Counted from the stretch's first letter, positions 51,901 to 55,731 are shown. The stretch: DNA of 64,000 nucleotides from Tridacna crocea (GCA_943736015.1 OX031071.1:28490619-28554618), one strand, 5' to 3'. A program made the numbers and translations. Notes: generated by a model from the letters alone, not told the origin.

Positions 51901-53203
51901 CATGTGACTTATATACAGAATAACAGCAATGATCAAAGTGTAAGAGATCCTGAGAGTGGTTATGTGTACCAAGCCTACACTGACCAATCAACTATAGCCA
52001 ATATGGGACCACAGGGTGACCAATCTGGTCATGTTGCATGGCAGAGAAGTATCAGCAATGATGGACAGATAAAACAGAGATTGCTGAAGAAAGTTAAAGA
52101 TGATCATGTACAGGGGGGAGAACATTTGAGGAAGAAATTTGAGTTTGAAATATTTGAGAAGAAATGTAGATATAAGATCATACCAAAGTTAGAAACAATA
52201 AGAGAGTTTTTGGACAATGAAGACTATCAGTTAAGGGACAAAGAATATGCAGAAAAGCACTATGAAGATAGATACATGGAGATTGAGAGGTTACAGACAA
52301 ACTTGCCAAAAATAGACTCCGAGATTCTGAAAATGTTTCAGACAAGAGAATGGTCATCTATTGGAAAGCTAGAACAACTTTCGGTAGAAATAGGTGGTGA
52401 TTTTGATGTTGTTTTGAAATACGTTGAGGATATTCATACAGAACATAAGGTAAAATTTTCCACAGTCAGTAACAATACATGTAGTGAAATTCCTCTCAGG
52501 GCTTTGACCAATTAATCTGATTTGAATACAGTAATGGTTTTGAGAAATCCCAGAACAAAATAACTGTTTTACGGAATGTTTCATGTATTCATAGCATTTG
52601 CACATGATAAACTGAATATGGCTTAACCCATTACCACACAATACCTACTTTTGACGACCCTGAGAAAGAAGCCTCCATAAAACATTGTGGGAAAAGGAGA
52701 AAAAATGCTGGTAACCAGCATTTTCTCCTTTTCCCACAATGTTTTCTACCCTTCACAAGACAAATTTTAAGTTTTCAGTCACAGTAATTTTGTCGTCTGC
52801 AAATGCTTTCAATTTGGACCAGTCTAAAATATTGTCGTTTGGTAATGGGTTAAATGATTCTGTCGTCTTTGAAATACATTTTATCATTTTTCTGAATTAT
52901 TTTCCAAAGCTTTCTTTTTACGGTTTGTTAAAACATTTTCATAAGGGTTGTTAAAACTCAGAACTGTTTAGTAAAGGATGCAGTCAAGTTCAAAGTATTT
53001 AAGATTTCTCTACATTGTAGGAAAAGGAGGAGCAAAGAGAACTTACAGCGTCTAAACTTCATCCTGGATCCTACCATTATGATGGAAGAATTGAAGAGCA
53101 GGAGGAAGAACACTTAGAGAAAGTTGTTGAGGATCCAACAAACATGAAGAAACCAAGATTATTCAAAAACTCTAATTATAGAAGAAGGCCAAGGAAGCAT
53201 TAA
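805..53203 (+). CDS. TRANK1: TRANK1-like protein, C-terminal part, 15 exons (gene is 5'-truncated by the window)
   Basis: The exons are 805-963, 1860-1980, 9063-9387, 10856-10983, 14367-14613, 15410-15537, 15855-15963, 16901-17122, 25629-25795, 32404-32562, 36082-36246, 39917-40005, 41460-41602, 49115-52449 and 53021-53203. Joined with one base ignored in exon 2, they encode about 1,892 residues. The order is an acidic linker, SF1/UvrD-type motifs II (DETQD), III (GDTAQSI), IV (QLTHNYRS), V (TIYEAKGLEFDD) and VI (LYTALTRAR), TPR-like helices (about 480-760), a long helical region, an IQ-like basic helix (about 1510), a CxxC pair (1554/1557) and a basic C-terminus. Motif order and local wording match vertebrate TRANK1. 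The ankyrin repeats and Walker A motif are upstream of the window. ATPase or helicase activity is inferred from family motifs only. Intron phases agree at every junction. The single anomaly is the exon 2 frame break. Introns reach 8.5 kb and are mostly repeats. Confidence 0.93.
1030..1423 (+). repeat. degenerate palindromic MITE plus related fragments
   Basis: 1037-1218 is a decayed copy of the TTAA MITE described at 52623. It keeps GAAAACATTGTGG, AACCAGC and an ATTAA end. 1379-1423 is a second fragment (CAATTTGGACAAGTCTAA, then TTTGGTAAAGAGTTAA). Between them, 1318-1350 resembles the centre of the foldback element at 57972. Confidence 0.6.
1860..1980 (+). CDS. TRANK1: TRANK1-like exon 2, with a one-base frame break
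   Basis: The first half reads VDPRREITYQVFVEEVWPK in the only open frame from the acceptor. The second half reads SYHPSLVWTEIMSFIK and joins exon 3 (GSFEAL), as in vertebrate TRANK1. The two halves are in different frames. They switch at a run of six A residues (1920-1925), so the exon is 121 nt instead of a multiple of three. One A too many or two too few would explain it. It may be an assembly or homopolymer error, a polymorphism or a real lesion. As written, translation leaves the frame here. Confidence 0.85.
2412..2694 (-). mobile_element. tRNA-derived SINE, copy 1
   Basis: On the minus strand it starts GCCCGCCTGGGTGGTTCAG, with an A-box-like GTTCAGTGGTGAGC and a B-box-like GAGTTCGATACC. 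It ends in a CCAACCAACC tail. It is flanked by a perfect 13-bp target duplication ACCTTTATTTCTG (2399-2411 and 2695-2707), the mark of LINE-assisted insertion. Confidence 0.9.
3400..3659 (+). mobile_element. tRNA-derived SINE, copy 2, inside a HINE
   Basis: This is the same family as 2412-2694 but on the plus strand and 260 bp. It has the head GCCTGCCCTAGTGGTGAGC, B-box-like region and tail ACTAACCAACTG. The perfect 10-bp target duplication AATGTTTGTC (3390-3399 and 3660-3669) lies in the core A repeat, so the SINE is younger than that HINE. Confidence 0.92.
3840..5398. mobile_element. foldback-type DNA element with tandem-repeat inverted ends
   Basis: This is a 1,559-bp element flanked by a perfect 8-bp duplication AGTATGAA (3832-3839 and 5399-5406). 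The left end is five or six repeats of GTCAAAACGTACCCA with spacers (3847-3980). The right end is the inverse (5290-5391, GGGTACGTTTTGACTTA). Outermost bases are GGTTTACA and TGCATCCC-type. The interior is AT-rich with no coding sequence seen. The duplication length suits MULE- or Foldback-type elements. The class is inferred. Confidence 0.85.
5539..6805 (+). mobile_element. HINE-like element with core A, copy 2 (complete ends)
   Basis: 5' end TTAGCTCACCTAAGCACAAA; 3' end GCTCAGGTGGGTGAC followed by hairpin GGGCC-ATCAT-GGCCC and CTCTTGT. About seven degenerate core A units lie between (CTCTAGAGGCCACATTTTCA). Confidence 0.85.
7053..8687. mobile_element. hAT-like element, 1.6 kb, CAGTGTTT ends
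   Basis: Left end CAGTGTTTCAGCCAGG and right end GCTGGCTGAAATACTG are inverted copies. They are flanked by a perfect 6-bp duplication AGTTAT (7047-7052 and 8688-8693). No transposase is recognisable inside. The right end contains the palindrome GGGGCCAATTGGCCCC. Similar ends occur at 18405 and 27890. Confidence 0.82.
9063..9387 (+). CDS. TRANK1: TRANK1-like exon 3: helicase motif II
   Basis: The exon encodes 108 codons plus one base (phase 0 to 1). It begins GSFEALSKREGFLS and runs to FLT|G. DETQD at 9306-9320 (fragment residues 175-179) is the Walker B-type motif II of UvrD-like SF1 enzymes, which binds Mg2+ and hydrolyses ATP. The acceptor TTTTCAG and donor ACAG|GTAATT are good. The following intron begins with unique sequence and then an old copy of the HINE core A repeat. 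Confidence 0.96.
9545..10720 (+). repeat. old HINE core A array, degenerate
   Basis: Diverged core A units are visible (GTATGCTCTAGAAGTCAG, GTTTGCCTTGATCATAGCTC, GAAAATGGGTCACC) without clear terminal hairpins. It is probably an older insertion than 5539-6805. Confidence 0.6.
10856..10983 (+). CDS. TRANK1: TRANK1-like exon 4: helicase motif III
   Basis: The exon has 128 nt, phase 1 to 0. The split glycine gives GDTAQSIMRGISFRF, the motif III equivalent (GD.xQSI) that couples ATP hydrolysis to movement in SF1 proteins. The donor is AAG|GTGTGT, followed at once by T residues and a HINE insertion starting about 10993. Confidence 0.96.
10993..11693 (+). mobile_element. HINE-like element with core B, 5' part, next to a splice donor
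   Basis: 5' end TTTTAGCTCACCTGAGCAC with hairpin GAGCAC-AGC-GTGCTC. Core B units of about 165 bp follow (TTCCTTGGGTGACCCTTTTC, TTTTGATCCGTCAAGAAAC, TGGGGGCTACTTGCACTATA). There is no 3' end. A core C element starts directly afterwards. The element begins about 10 bases after the exon 4 boundary. Confidence 0.82.
11694..13264 (+). mobile_element. HINE-like element with core C
   Basis: Starts TTTTAGCTCACCTGAGCACG. It has roughly nine units of about 170 bp (CTCTGAAACTAGAAGG, GATATTTGGTATGTAGCATC, GGACCTCTACCAAGATTGTT, CCTGGGGTCAAAACTGG). Ends with GTACTCAGGTGAGCGATATA, hairpin GGACC-GTCAT-GGTCC and CTCTTG. It may form a composite with the core B part at 10993. Confidence 0.85.
13265..14366. other. 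intron, mostly unique AT-rich sequence with one MITE
   Basis: Apart from the MITE at 14025-14251, nothing coding or repeated was recognised. Confidence 0.5.
14025..14251 (+). mobile_element. palindromic TTAA MITE copy
   Basis: TTAA at both ends, 227 bp. It has the family 5' text CAATCCCTGGTTTTTACAAC and a slightly decayed central palindrome. Two more decayed copies follow in the same region (about 14660-14850 and 15080-15235). Confidence 0.85.
14367..14613 (+). CDS. TRANK1: TRANK1-like exon 5: helicase motif IV region
   Basis: The exon has 247 nt, phase 0 to 1. QLTHNYRSHAGIL carries the NYRS motif (about residues 251-254). It is followed by FFPESFDRL and GDLAVLLRGNKR, blocks also found in vertebrate TRANK1. 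The acceptor is TTTCAG and the donor TTAG|GTAAG. Confidence 0.96.
15410..15537 (+). CDS. TRANK1: TRANK1-like exon 6: helicase motif V
   Basis: The exon has 128 nt, phase 1 to 0. LTIYEAKGLEFDDVLLYNFF (about residues 346-365) is the motif V block of UvrD-like proteins (T.x.KGLEFD). The acceptor is ATTACACAG and the donor CGCAG|GTAAGA. Confidence 0.97.
15855..15963 (+). CDS. TRANK1: TRANK1-like exon 7: linker between motifs V and VI
   Basis: The exon has 109 nt, phase 0 to 1. It encodes AVKEWRVVTQYLEEQLLSQK and an acidic tail (VEIDE). Position and the KEW block match vertebrate TRANK1. The acceptor is GGACAG and the donor GAAG|GTAAG. Confidence 0.93.
16328..16506 (+). repeat. minisatellite, about 46-bp unit, four copies
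   Basis: The repeated unit begins CAGAAATTGCTTGAGAAGTG and ends CCATTTTTACACAAAAG. Copies start at 16328, 16374, 16421 and 16467 and are nearly identical, so the array is recent. Confidence 0.92.
16676..16873 (+). mobile_element. palindromic TTAA MITE copy next to exon 8
   Basis: The right end GGTGAAGAGTTAA lies 28 bases before exon 8, so the branch-point region of this intron is close to or inside the MITE boundary. The left end is CTAAAC instead of TTAAC. Confidence 0.8.
16901..17122 (+). CDS. TRANK1: TRANK1-like exon 8: helicase motif VI
   Basis: The exon has 222 nt, phase 1 to 1. ELKHLYTALTRARVNVWIFD (about residues 430-449) contains motif VI with its arginine finger-type T-R-A-R. EKRAPMFEYF follows, as in vertebrate TRANK1. 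The donor is GAGA|GTAAGG. Reading on past the donor meets TGA after 3 codons. Confidence 0.97.
17222..17424 (+). mobile_element. palindromic TTAA MITE copy
   Basis: TTAA at 17222 and 17421. The central part GCTGGTAACCAGC is kept. The left end is shortened relative to the 228-bp form. Confidence 0.83.
17467..17557. repeat. perfect 25-bp inverted repeat, 41-nt loop
   Basis: AGGGTTGAGTGCAGATTTTT plus GTGTT at 17467-17491 is exactly complementary to 17533-17557. Transcribed RNA would form a stable hairpin. No terminal duplications were seen. It may be the end of an unrecognised element. Confidence 0.9.
17558..18404. other. intron segment with an unexplained 125-codon open frame
   Basis: 17598-17975 (+) is open for 125 residues, with motifs such as GFEIDTFDDSLNKINKK and FTDNLKRKCVRTDGRF. 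I do not recognise it and no splice context is clear. It could be chance or a decayed insertion. Confidence 0.3.
18738..18866 (+). pseudogene. possible transposase N-terminus remnant
   Basis: A 42-codon frame starts MKQTLFDFNFGKATDCSAEE and ends with TGA. Proteins of hAT/zinc-finger transposase type often begin with an M-K-Q-x-L-x-D-F stretch. Its position inside hAT-like ends fits a deleted transposase gene. The identification is tentative. Confidence 0.3.
18867..18985 (-). mobile_element. truncated palindromic TTAA MITE inside the hAT-like element
   Basis: Inverse orientation. It keeps the full palindrome (GAGAAAATGCTGGTTACTAG and its complement) and the end TTTGGTAAATGGTTAA. The other end is missing. 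Confidence 0.8.
19669..21045 (+). mobile_element. HINE-like element with core B (complete ends)
   Basis: 5' end TTTTAGCTCACCTGAGCAC with hairpin GAGCAC-AAC-GTGCTC. About seven core B units follow. The 3' end is CACGTGAGCGATCCAGGGCC, with hairpin GGGCC-ATCTT-GGCCC and CTCTTGT. Confidence 0.88.
21207..24455. mobile_element. 3.2-kb TIR element, possibly pogo/Tigger-like
   Basis: Left end CAGTATTACATGTCTATACC and right end GGACAGGTTATACTG with GGGTCGG are imperfect inverted repeats of about 25 bp. The flanks are TA on the left and TG on the right, a possible decayed TA duplication. A minus-strand open frame (24063-23857) contains DNEIPLAEMVRKL, an acidic tail of the kind seen in pogo/jerky-type transposases. 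Class is inferred. Confidence 0.55.
23375..23462. repeat. GC-rich hairpin cluster
   Basis: Three adjacent palindromes are present: GGGGGCC-TCC-GGCCCCC, CCAGGGC-GTT-GCCCTGG and GGGGGCC-CTAGC-GGCCCCC. Their GC content is far above the surroundings. They lie inside the element at 21207-24455. Confidence 0.85.
24456..25628. other. intron with a possible decayed gene fragment
   Basis: 24579-24700 looks like a partial palindromic MITE (minus). 25184-25380 (+) is an open frame without start codon reading ADILVASDSDFMIFTGDFSR. The D-S-D-F block resembles XPG/asteroid-type nuclease folds, but this is only a resemblance. Confidence 0.3.
25629..25795 (+). CDS. TRANK1: TRANK1-like exon 9: start of TPR-like region
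   Basis: The exon has 167 nt, phase 1 to 0. SSKEDWIRRGEDFMRHSLYN and VAAKCFGMAEDLEREKLALA align with the W-(x)n-VAAKC-EKLALAH block of TRANK1. This is a helical, TPR-like part. The donor ...TTAAAG|GTTGGC is weak, but the join to exon 10 is in phase. An open frame continues past the donor into the intron but shows no similarity. Confidence 0.93.
28878..30091 (+). CDS. mariner transposase (two segments, possible intron)
   Basis: The enzyme cuts and pastes the transposon at TA sites. Segments 28878-29561 (228 codons) and 29687-30091 (134 codons plus stop) give 362 residues, close to the usual 345-360. An N-terminal helix-turn-helix (ATVYKWHARFRSG) and linker motif (WVPRLL, residues 121-126) precede the DDE core. 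D160 lies in TTDETW, D255 in HQDNAPGH and D290 in SPDLAPMD, with 34 residues between the last two (the D34D mariner signature). No stop or frameshift is present within the segments. They are separated by 125 bp with donor AAG|GTAAAT and acceptor TTTCTTTAG. Without its removal, translation ends three codons later. The first ATG is taken as start; a second lies at codon 9. An AATAAA lies at 30201. Confidence 0.93.
29562..29686 (+). other. candidate intron or insertion in the transposase gene
   Basis: 125 bp, very AT-rich, largely TAAA repeats (GATAAATAAATAAATAAATA). It starts GTAAAT and ends TTTCTTTAG. Exact removal restores the conserved YYSK-VLRRDL text, so the borders behave like splice sites. 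A microsatellite insertion is the alternative. Confidence 0.7.
30857..31780 (+). mobile_element. HINE-like element with core B inside the core G array
   Basis: 5' end TTTTAGCTCACCTGAGCAC with hairpin GAGCAC-AAC-GTGCTC. 3' hairpin GGGTC-ATCTT-GGCCC then CTCTTGT. Left flank CGATTTT and right flank TAGATAAACCTATCAAATG rebuild a normal core G unit with no duplicated target except T. Confidence 0.87.
32209..32225. repeat. hairpin CTCTGCC-ATA-GGCAGAG
   Basis: A perfect 7-bp palindrome with 3-nt loop, followed by GGATATAG. It sits just after the core G 3' end and looks like the 5' hairpin of another HINE-type element whose body is not recognised. Confidence 0.6.
32404..32562 (+). CDS. TRANK1: TRANK1-like exon 10: TPR-like helices
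   Basis: The exon is 53 codons, phase 0 to 0. FLKAAEMYLNCGKPAKAAIC followed by LQNAKELELSAELFEKL shows the A/G/Y spacing of paired TPR-type helices and the LSA-LCE/LFE block of TRANK1. The acceptor is TTTCAG and the donor ACAG|GTGAAC. Confidence 0.94.
32823..34602 (+). mobile_element. HINE-like element with core C, copy 2
   Basis: The 5' end TAGCTCACCTTAGCAC pairs with GTGCTAAAGGTGAGCTA, giving a stem of about 16 bp. About nine core C units follow. The 3' end is AAGGTGAGCATTCTGGGGCC, hairpin GGGCC-AAT-GGCCC and CTCATGT. The flanks rebuild a T-run that resembles a nearby duplicate at about 34685-34740. Confidence 0.87.
34603..35090. other. intron with a short imperfect duplication
   Basis: 34605-34660 and 34695-34745 share ACCCTG.CAG.TATTGAGCTG. 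34640-34665 and 34800-34820 share AAATTACGGGCCTTG. Nothing coding was seen. Confidence 0.5.
35091..35820 (+). mobile_element. HINE-like element with core B, 3' end lost
   Basis: 5' end TTTTAGCTCACCTGAGCAC with hairpin GAGCAC-AGT-GTGCTC and about four core B units (TTTTGATCCGTCAAGAAAC). It runs into a core A remnant. Confidence 0.78.
35855..36071 (+). repeat. HINE core A remnant ending at a splice acceptor
   Basis: It contains CATCAACTTTTACCTTG, GACCACATTTTCAG and a 3' end GGCTGAGGTTGGGGACTTAG with GGGCCATCATGGC. The remaining TTTATTTCAG is the exon 11 acceptor. Confidence 0.75.
36082..36246 (+). CDS. TRANK1: TRANK1-like exon 11: TPR-like helices
   Basis: The exon is 55 codons, phase 0 to 0: YERAGDIYRRLRLSIASSRC then YEQLGYFNKAVEVLYENENY. 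These are two TPR-like helix pairs. The acceptor TTTATTTCAG follows the degenerate 3' hairpin of a HINE by about 10 bases. The donor is CAG|GTAATC. Confidence 0.95.
36391..37061. mobile_element. unclassified TIR element, about 670 bp, GC-richer than its surroundings
   Basis: Left CCATCCACTAGGACCCCGA and the complement of the right end CCCTCCACTACAACCCCGA match at about 15 of 19 positions. The interior is rich in CG-containing words (CGATCGG, TTCGGGG). No duplication or coding sequence was identified. Confidence 0.45.
37373..37415. repeat. 20-bp hairpin
   Basis: GACCCAGGTCAGCCTGTGCA, 3-nt loop, then the complement with two differences. A related weaker hairpin (TAGATTAAGGATCAG.../...TTTAATCTTGATC) lies at about 56850-56900. 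Confidence 0.85.
37485..37711 (+). mobile_element. palindromic TTAA MITE copy
   Basis: TTAA at 37485 and 37708. The palindrome at about 37540-37600 is nearly perfect. Confidence 0.9.
38130..39845 (+). mobile_element. palindromic MITE split by a HINE
   Basis: The left part 38130-38258 has GAAGACATTGTTGAAAAAGG. The right part 39770-39845 has ATCTGCAAATGCTTTCAATT. They belong to one MITE copy interrupted at a T-run by the element at 38259-39769. Confidence 0.78.
38259..39769 (+). mobile_element. HINE-like element with core F
   Basis: The 5' hairpin TATACCCTCCACAAAC-AAA pairs with GTTTGGGGGTATA. Eight or nine units of about 175 bp follow (TTTTGTCCGGGGCATAACTT, GAAGCTAGTAACTTCAAACT, ACCATAACTCTATTCCAACT). 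The 3' end is GGGGGTATG, hairpin ATCAC-GTTTA-GTGAT, then CTCTAG before T. CTAG is the Helitron-type end. Confidence 0.87.
39917..40005 (+). CDS. TRANK1: TRANK1-like exon 12 (short)
   Basis: The exon has 89 nt, phase 0 to 2. It encodes DYRQTNAIVPGYLHSNRPAA and HHTEEKLSH. It is only weakly like vertebrate TRANK1 by sequence. The call rests on acceptor TTTCAG, donor CACAA|GTAATT and exact phase agreement on both sides (AA plus G gives K at the junction with exon 13). Confidence 0.85.
40296..40368 (-). pseudogene. tRNA-like sequence, Thr-type anticodon loop, no acceptor stem
   Basis: On the minus strand, A-box TAGCTCAGTTGG, D stem GCTC/GAGT, anticodon stem CAGGA/TCCTG with loop ACGGTAT (GGT anticodon) and T arm CTGGG-TTCGAAT-CCCGG fold well. 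The acceptor strands GGTTCGG and TCGAGAG do not pair, and position 33 is C. It is therefore a tRNA pseudogene or SINE head, not a working tRNA. Confidence 0.75.
40951..41016 (-). pseudogene. second tRNA-like copy, more decayed
   Basis: Same anticodon arm (TCAGGAACGGTATTCCTGAG) and a T arm with GGGTTTGAATCCCGG. The 5' part is altered. It lies 650 bp from the first copy on the same strand. Confidence 0.65.
41460..41602 (+). CDS. TRANK1: TRANK1-like exon 13: TPR-like helices
   Basis: The exon has 143 nt, phase 2 to 1. AAVKFHRIGNKERMLSALES and DFLEKRGFFIEAARILEDN match the AA-KYL-N-MLAVLS / FLK-R-AEAADLL block of TRANK1. The donor is AATG|GTAAAT. A consensus-like GTAAGT sits inside the exon at 41530, but using it would remove the conserved second helix pair. 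Confidence 0.93.
41713..44315 (+). mobile_element. HINE-like element with core D, host of a nested HINE
   Basis: The 5' hairpin AGCTCACCTGAGCAC-AAA pairs with GTACTCAGAGTGAGCT. Four units of about 160 bp (ACTCTAGCATCTACAAATAT, CACCAAACTTGGTCAAA) follow, then units of about 180 bp (CATAACTTTGTCATCT, ACCATAACTCTTCCT). The 3' end is CAGGTGAGCGATATA, hairpin GGACC-ATCAT-GGTCC and CTTTG. The element at 42771-43833 sits inside it. Confidence 0.88.
42771..43833 (+). mobile_element. HINE-like element with core E, nested
   Basis: 5' end TATACGCCCATCGAAGACGG with hairpin to GACGGGACGTAT. About six units of 165-170 bp follow (TTTTGTCCGGAGCATATCTC, TAGCTAGGGTTATGAAATTT, GGGGGAGTGCAGTGCACAG). The 3' end is GACGGGCGTATC, hairpin-like GCGACAATTTGCCGC and CTCTTGT. 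Removing it rejoins TTCATTTTT and ATAGCATTTCTTGC, as in two neighbouring units. Confidence 0.93.
44350..45010 (+). repeat. degenerate core B array without clear ends
   Basis: It contains TTTGGACCAAATTGGACTGG, GTTGCCATGGTAACCAAATG and TTCTTGAAAATTCTTCTA. An 11-base G run lies at about 44672. Confidence 0.65.
45132..46497 (+). mobile_element. HINE-like element with core B (complete ends)
   Basis: 5' end TTTTAGCTCACCTGAGCAC. About seven core B units. 3' end TTCAGGTGAGCGATCCAGGG, hairpin GGGCC-ATCTT-GGCCC and CTCTTGT. Its last units resemble 20640-21045 closely, so the two copies are related. A further isolated 3' end of the same type lies at 46500-46824. Confidence 0.9.
46825..49114. other. long intron segment before exon 14
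   Basis: A decayed MITE lies at about 46840-46930. 47429-47455 (AGGGCTGTTCAGAAATTATT) resembles a mariner-type end. About 47690-47990 has SINE-like boxes (TAGCTCGGTCTG and GGGTTTGATCTC). A decayed MITE (minus) lies at 48950-49086 just before the exon. Nothing coding was recognised. Confidence 0.5.
49115..52449 (+). CDS. TRANK1: TRANK1-like exon 14: giant exon, C-terminal helical region
   Basis: The exon has 3,335 nt, phase 1 to 0, after acceptor TATATTCTAG. It starts DEHRKATDLLLKHGLVGEAT, the TRANK1 LL-KHG-EAARL helix pair, and runs 1,112 residues without a stop. An internal ATG (49243) opens the long reading frame but is not the start. Visible parts are mostly helical sequence, an acidic patch (VEEDFTEEETEQR, about 51390-51430), an IQ-like basic helix (AAIKITKFFKRMLAKVKAK, about 51475-51535), a CGYC pair at 51613-51624, a low-complexity Q/S/G-rich part (about 51660-52070) and a charged helix. 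The true end is donor CATAAG|GTAAAA. Reading through would add 21 codons before a stop at 52513. Confidence 0.95.
52623..52853 (+). mobile_element. palindromic TTAA MITE, reference copy, in the last intron
   Basis: 231 bp. It begins TTAACCCATTACCACACAAT and ends GTTTGGTAATGGGTTAA, an imperfect inverted pair flanked by or including TTAA. The centre (about 52682-52744) is a palindrome of about 61 nt, ACATTGTGGGAAAAGGAG...GCTGGTAACCAGC... and its complement. The right half carries TTTTGTCGTCTGCAAATGCT. TTAA ends and the CCC start are typical of piggyBac-type MITEs. No coding capacity. Confidence 0.92.
53021..53203 (+). CDS. TRANK1: TRANK1-like exon 15: C-terminus and stop
   Basis: The exon has 60 codons plus TAA, phase 0, after acceptor ACATTGTAG. 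It starts EKEEQRELTASKLHPGSYHY, continues with an acidic EEQEEEHLEK stretch and ends NYRRRPRKH. Vertebrate TRANK1 likewise ends with an acidic stretch and an RPRRRS-type basic tail, which supports this exon over read-through of exon 14. Confidence 0.88.
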   Translation, partial: EKEEQRELTASKLHPGSYHYDGRIEEQEEEHLEKVVEDPTNMKKPRLFKNSNYRRRPRKH

Positions 53204-53279
53204 AAGATTTGGGAAGGGAATGAAAAAGCTTAAAGGATACTGAAACATTTTAGATGGAAGGATAAAAGGAATTACTATT

Positions 53280-53566
53280 TAACAAAATGTTGGCTACCAG
53301 CACTTTCTCCTTTCCTCACAATCTTTTCAAAAGGCTTCTTCCATAGTGTCAATTATACCCCCGCAAACGAAGTTTGGGGGGGGGGGCGTATACTGGTCGG
53401 GCGGTCTGTCTGCAAAATCTTGTCCAACCAGCATTTTCTCCTTTTTACACAATGTTTTCTACCGTTTACAAACCAAATTTCAATTCTTGATTCACATTCA
53501 TTTTGTCGTCTGCAAATGCTTTCAATTTGGACTAGTCCGAAATTTTGTCATTTGATAAAGAGTTAA
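53280..53566 (+). mobile_element. two MITE fragments with a HINE 5' end between them
   Basis: 53285-53342 and 53427-53566 are MITE parts. 53354-53425 is the F-type 5' hairpin (ATACCCCCGCAAAC-GAA, then GTTTGGGGG...GTATACTGG) without a body. Confidence 0.75.
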
Positions 53567-54117
53567 TAGCTTCACTATTTTAGATGAAAAGGGCAAGGTA
53601 TTGTCGAGCACTATTTCTACCTTTGTCTGCATTGTCGTCTCCGTCTGCCTTGATGTCGTTGTGCAAAAAACTTTGACATTATATAATGTCTTTGTAATTA
53701 CTGAAGATAATATACTTCGAAGTCTGACTAGTTGTACAAAGAGGACCCATACTACAGGGACAGATAACCATCTGTATATTTTTGACATAGTTATGTCCCT
53801 TTTTGCCTTTGAATTTTTATTGTAAATCATCTATTTCTAAATGCAATTGTAGTTAAATATTGGCATTTGCATGCATTATTCTTTTTTCAATCTTGAATGA
53901 TTATACCTATAGGCACATACATCAAAATGGAATGGGGCTTTTTAGATTTTGATCTCTCCAAAATTTAGAATGAATTAATGGCTAATTACCCTTTGACAGC
54001 ATGACAAAATTTCATAATATCCAAACACAAAAGACAGCACTTTAGAATTGTCCAAACCCAAAGCGTTTGCAGGGAAAAAATTAACTGTGGTTAAAACCAT
54101 GGAAGTTGTTTTTGACT

Positions 54118-54243
54118 AGGAAGAAAACATTGTGGAAAATGGAGAAAATGCTGGTTACCAGCATTTTCTCCTTTTCCCTCAATGTTTTCATAGGTTTTCT
54201 CTCTCAAGGCAGTTAAGGTTCAGGATTGTTTGGTAAAGTGCTT
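54118..54243 (-). mobile_element. truncated palindromic MITE copy
   Basis: The palindrome (GAGAAAATGCTGGTTACCAG and its complement) and one end (TTTGGTAAAGTGCTTG) remain. Confidence 0.8.
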
Positions 54244-54910
54244 GATAAGGCAAGAGCTGGAAAATGTAAACAAGGAAGATAAATATGAGAAAAAAATGGT
54301 TTTCAATTTTATTTCCCTAATGGGCTACCTAGTCTCTTCAGGACTTTGTTGATTTTGCACTAGAATTTTGCTAAAGACTAAAAACTATGTGTATTCGACC
54401 CTTTAAAGGTTGAACACACAGAAAAATCAGTACCATGACACGATCTATACAATCCACAGATTCCAAAGCAACCAATCTGTTATTTTGCGATATATCTGTT
54501 CATAAGGCCCATAGGAAAAAAGCATCATAACAAAAGCCACATTGGGCAAGCCTTACAATGACAAAAGCCTGTCTGAATAAAAACCCTATAGGACAATAGC
54601 TCCATATGACAAAAGCCCCATAGGACAACAGCCTCATTGGATAAAAGCCGCGGGAGACAAAATCCCAACAGGGTAGAATCCCCATAGGAAAAAAGTCCCA
54701 AAAGACAATTTCCACATTGGACAAAAAGCCCCACATTTTTTTTATAAAATAGCGTAATTATTATGAGGAAAGATTTCATGTTGTCAAGCTTGCTAACTCA
54801 CTGTAGCATAAGTGATCAGTATGCATTTTCTAGCTACAACAAAACTTTATTTTCACAAGAGAGTCTATAATTCCTGGAACTAGCCTTTTGTTTCCAGCAA
54901 CCCTGAGATA

Positions 54911-55137
54911 TTAACTCTTTACCAACCAATCCCGACTTTTAACAACCCCGAGAAAGAAGCCTTTTGAAAACATTGAGGGAAAAGGAGAAAATACTGGTAA
55001 CCAGCATTTTCTCCTTTTCCCACAATGTTTTCTACCCTTCCCAAAACATTTCAATTTGTCAGTCACATTTAATTTGTTGTCTGCAAATGCTTTCGATTTG
55101 GACAAATCTAAAATTTTGTCGTTTGGTAATGAATTAA
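54911..55137 (+). mobile_element. palindromic TTAA MITE copy
   Basis: TTAA at 54911 and 55134. The palindrome is nearly perfect. Confidence 0.92.
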
Positions 55138-55176
55138 GTTATAATCTGAAATGACAAGATTGTTTGGGAAAAGGGT

Positions 55177-55401
55177 TTAACCCTTTACCATACGACAAAC
55201 TTTTGGACTAGACCAAATTGAAAGCATTTGCAGACGACAATTCAACTCTTGCTGAAAAAATTCTGTTTATAATAGGGTAGAAAACATTGTGGGAAAAGGA
55301 AAAAATGCTGGTTACCAGCATTTTCTCCTTTTCCCACGATGCTTTCAAAAGGCTACGATTCCAGACCCGTAAAAACCAGGGATTGTTTGGGAAAGGGTTA
55401 A
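55177..55401 (-). mobile_element. palindromic TTAA MITE copy
   Basis: TTAA at 55177 and 55398. Inverse orientation and 40 bp from the copy before it, so the pair itself forms a large inverted repeat. Confidence 0.92.
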
Positions 55402-55731
55402 CCTTAATTTCTGTTCCTTGTTCCTATTTTACAAGGATGTTTTCAAATATGTGATGAGGTCAATCAAAGCCAGCGAGTCCAAAGACACTCATGGTTTAAT
55501 GTCATGGGGTTTTTGTCTGTTTTTCTGACTGGATTGTGTCCCATCGAGTTTTTGTCCATGGCACTTTTATTGTATGTGGCTTTTACCCATGGGACTTTAA
55601 TCCTATGGGGCTTTTGTCCATAGGACCTTTTTCCTATGAGGCTTTTGTCTGTATTCCGTTTCTATAAGGGAAAAGTATAATATTTATGTTGGATTTTGTA
55701 AAGCATATCAAAACTCGACAGCAAATTTTTT

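Larger units (their letters stand above)
54503..55655. mobile_element. candidate foldback element with tandem-repeat inverted ends
   Basis: 54503-54735 is an array of loose 20-25-bp units around CCCATAGGACAAAAGCC. 55503-55655 is the inverse array around GGCTTTTGTCCTATGGG. Between them lie two MITE copies. No target duplication was found, so the element limits are approximate. Confidence 0.65.

Noticed and set aside
49243..52515. Stand-alone 1,090-residue gene
   Set aside because: The ATG is internal. An in-phase acceptor at 49114 and a donor at 52449 place this frame inside the TRANK1-like gene.
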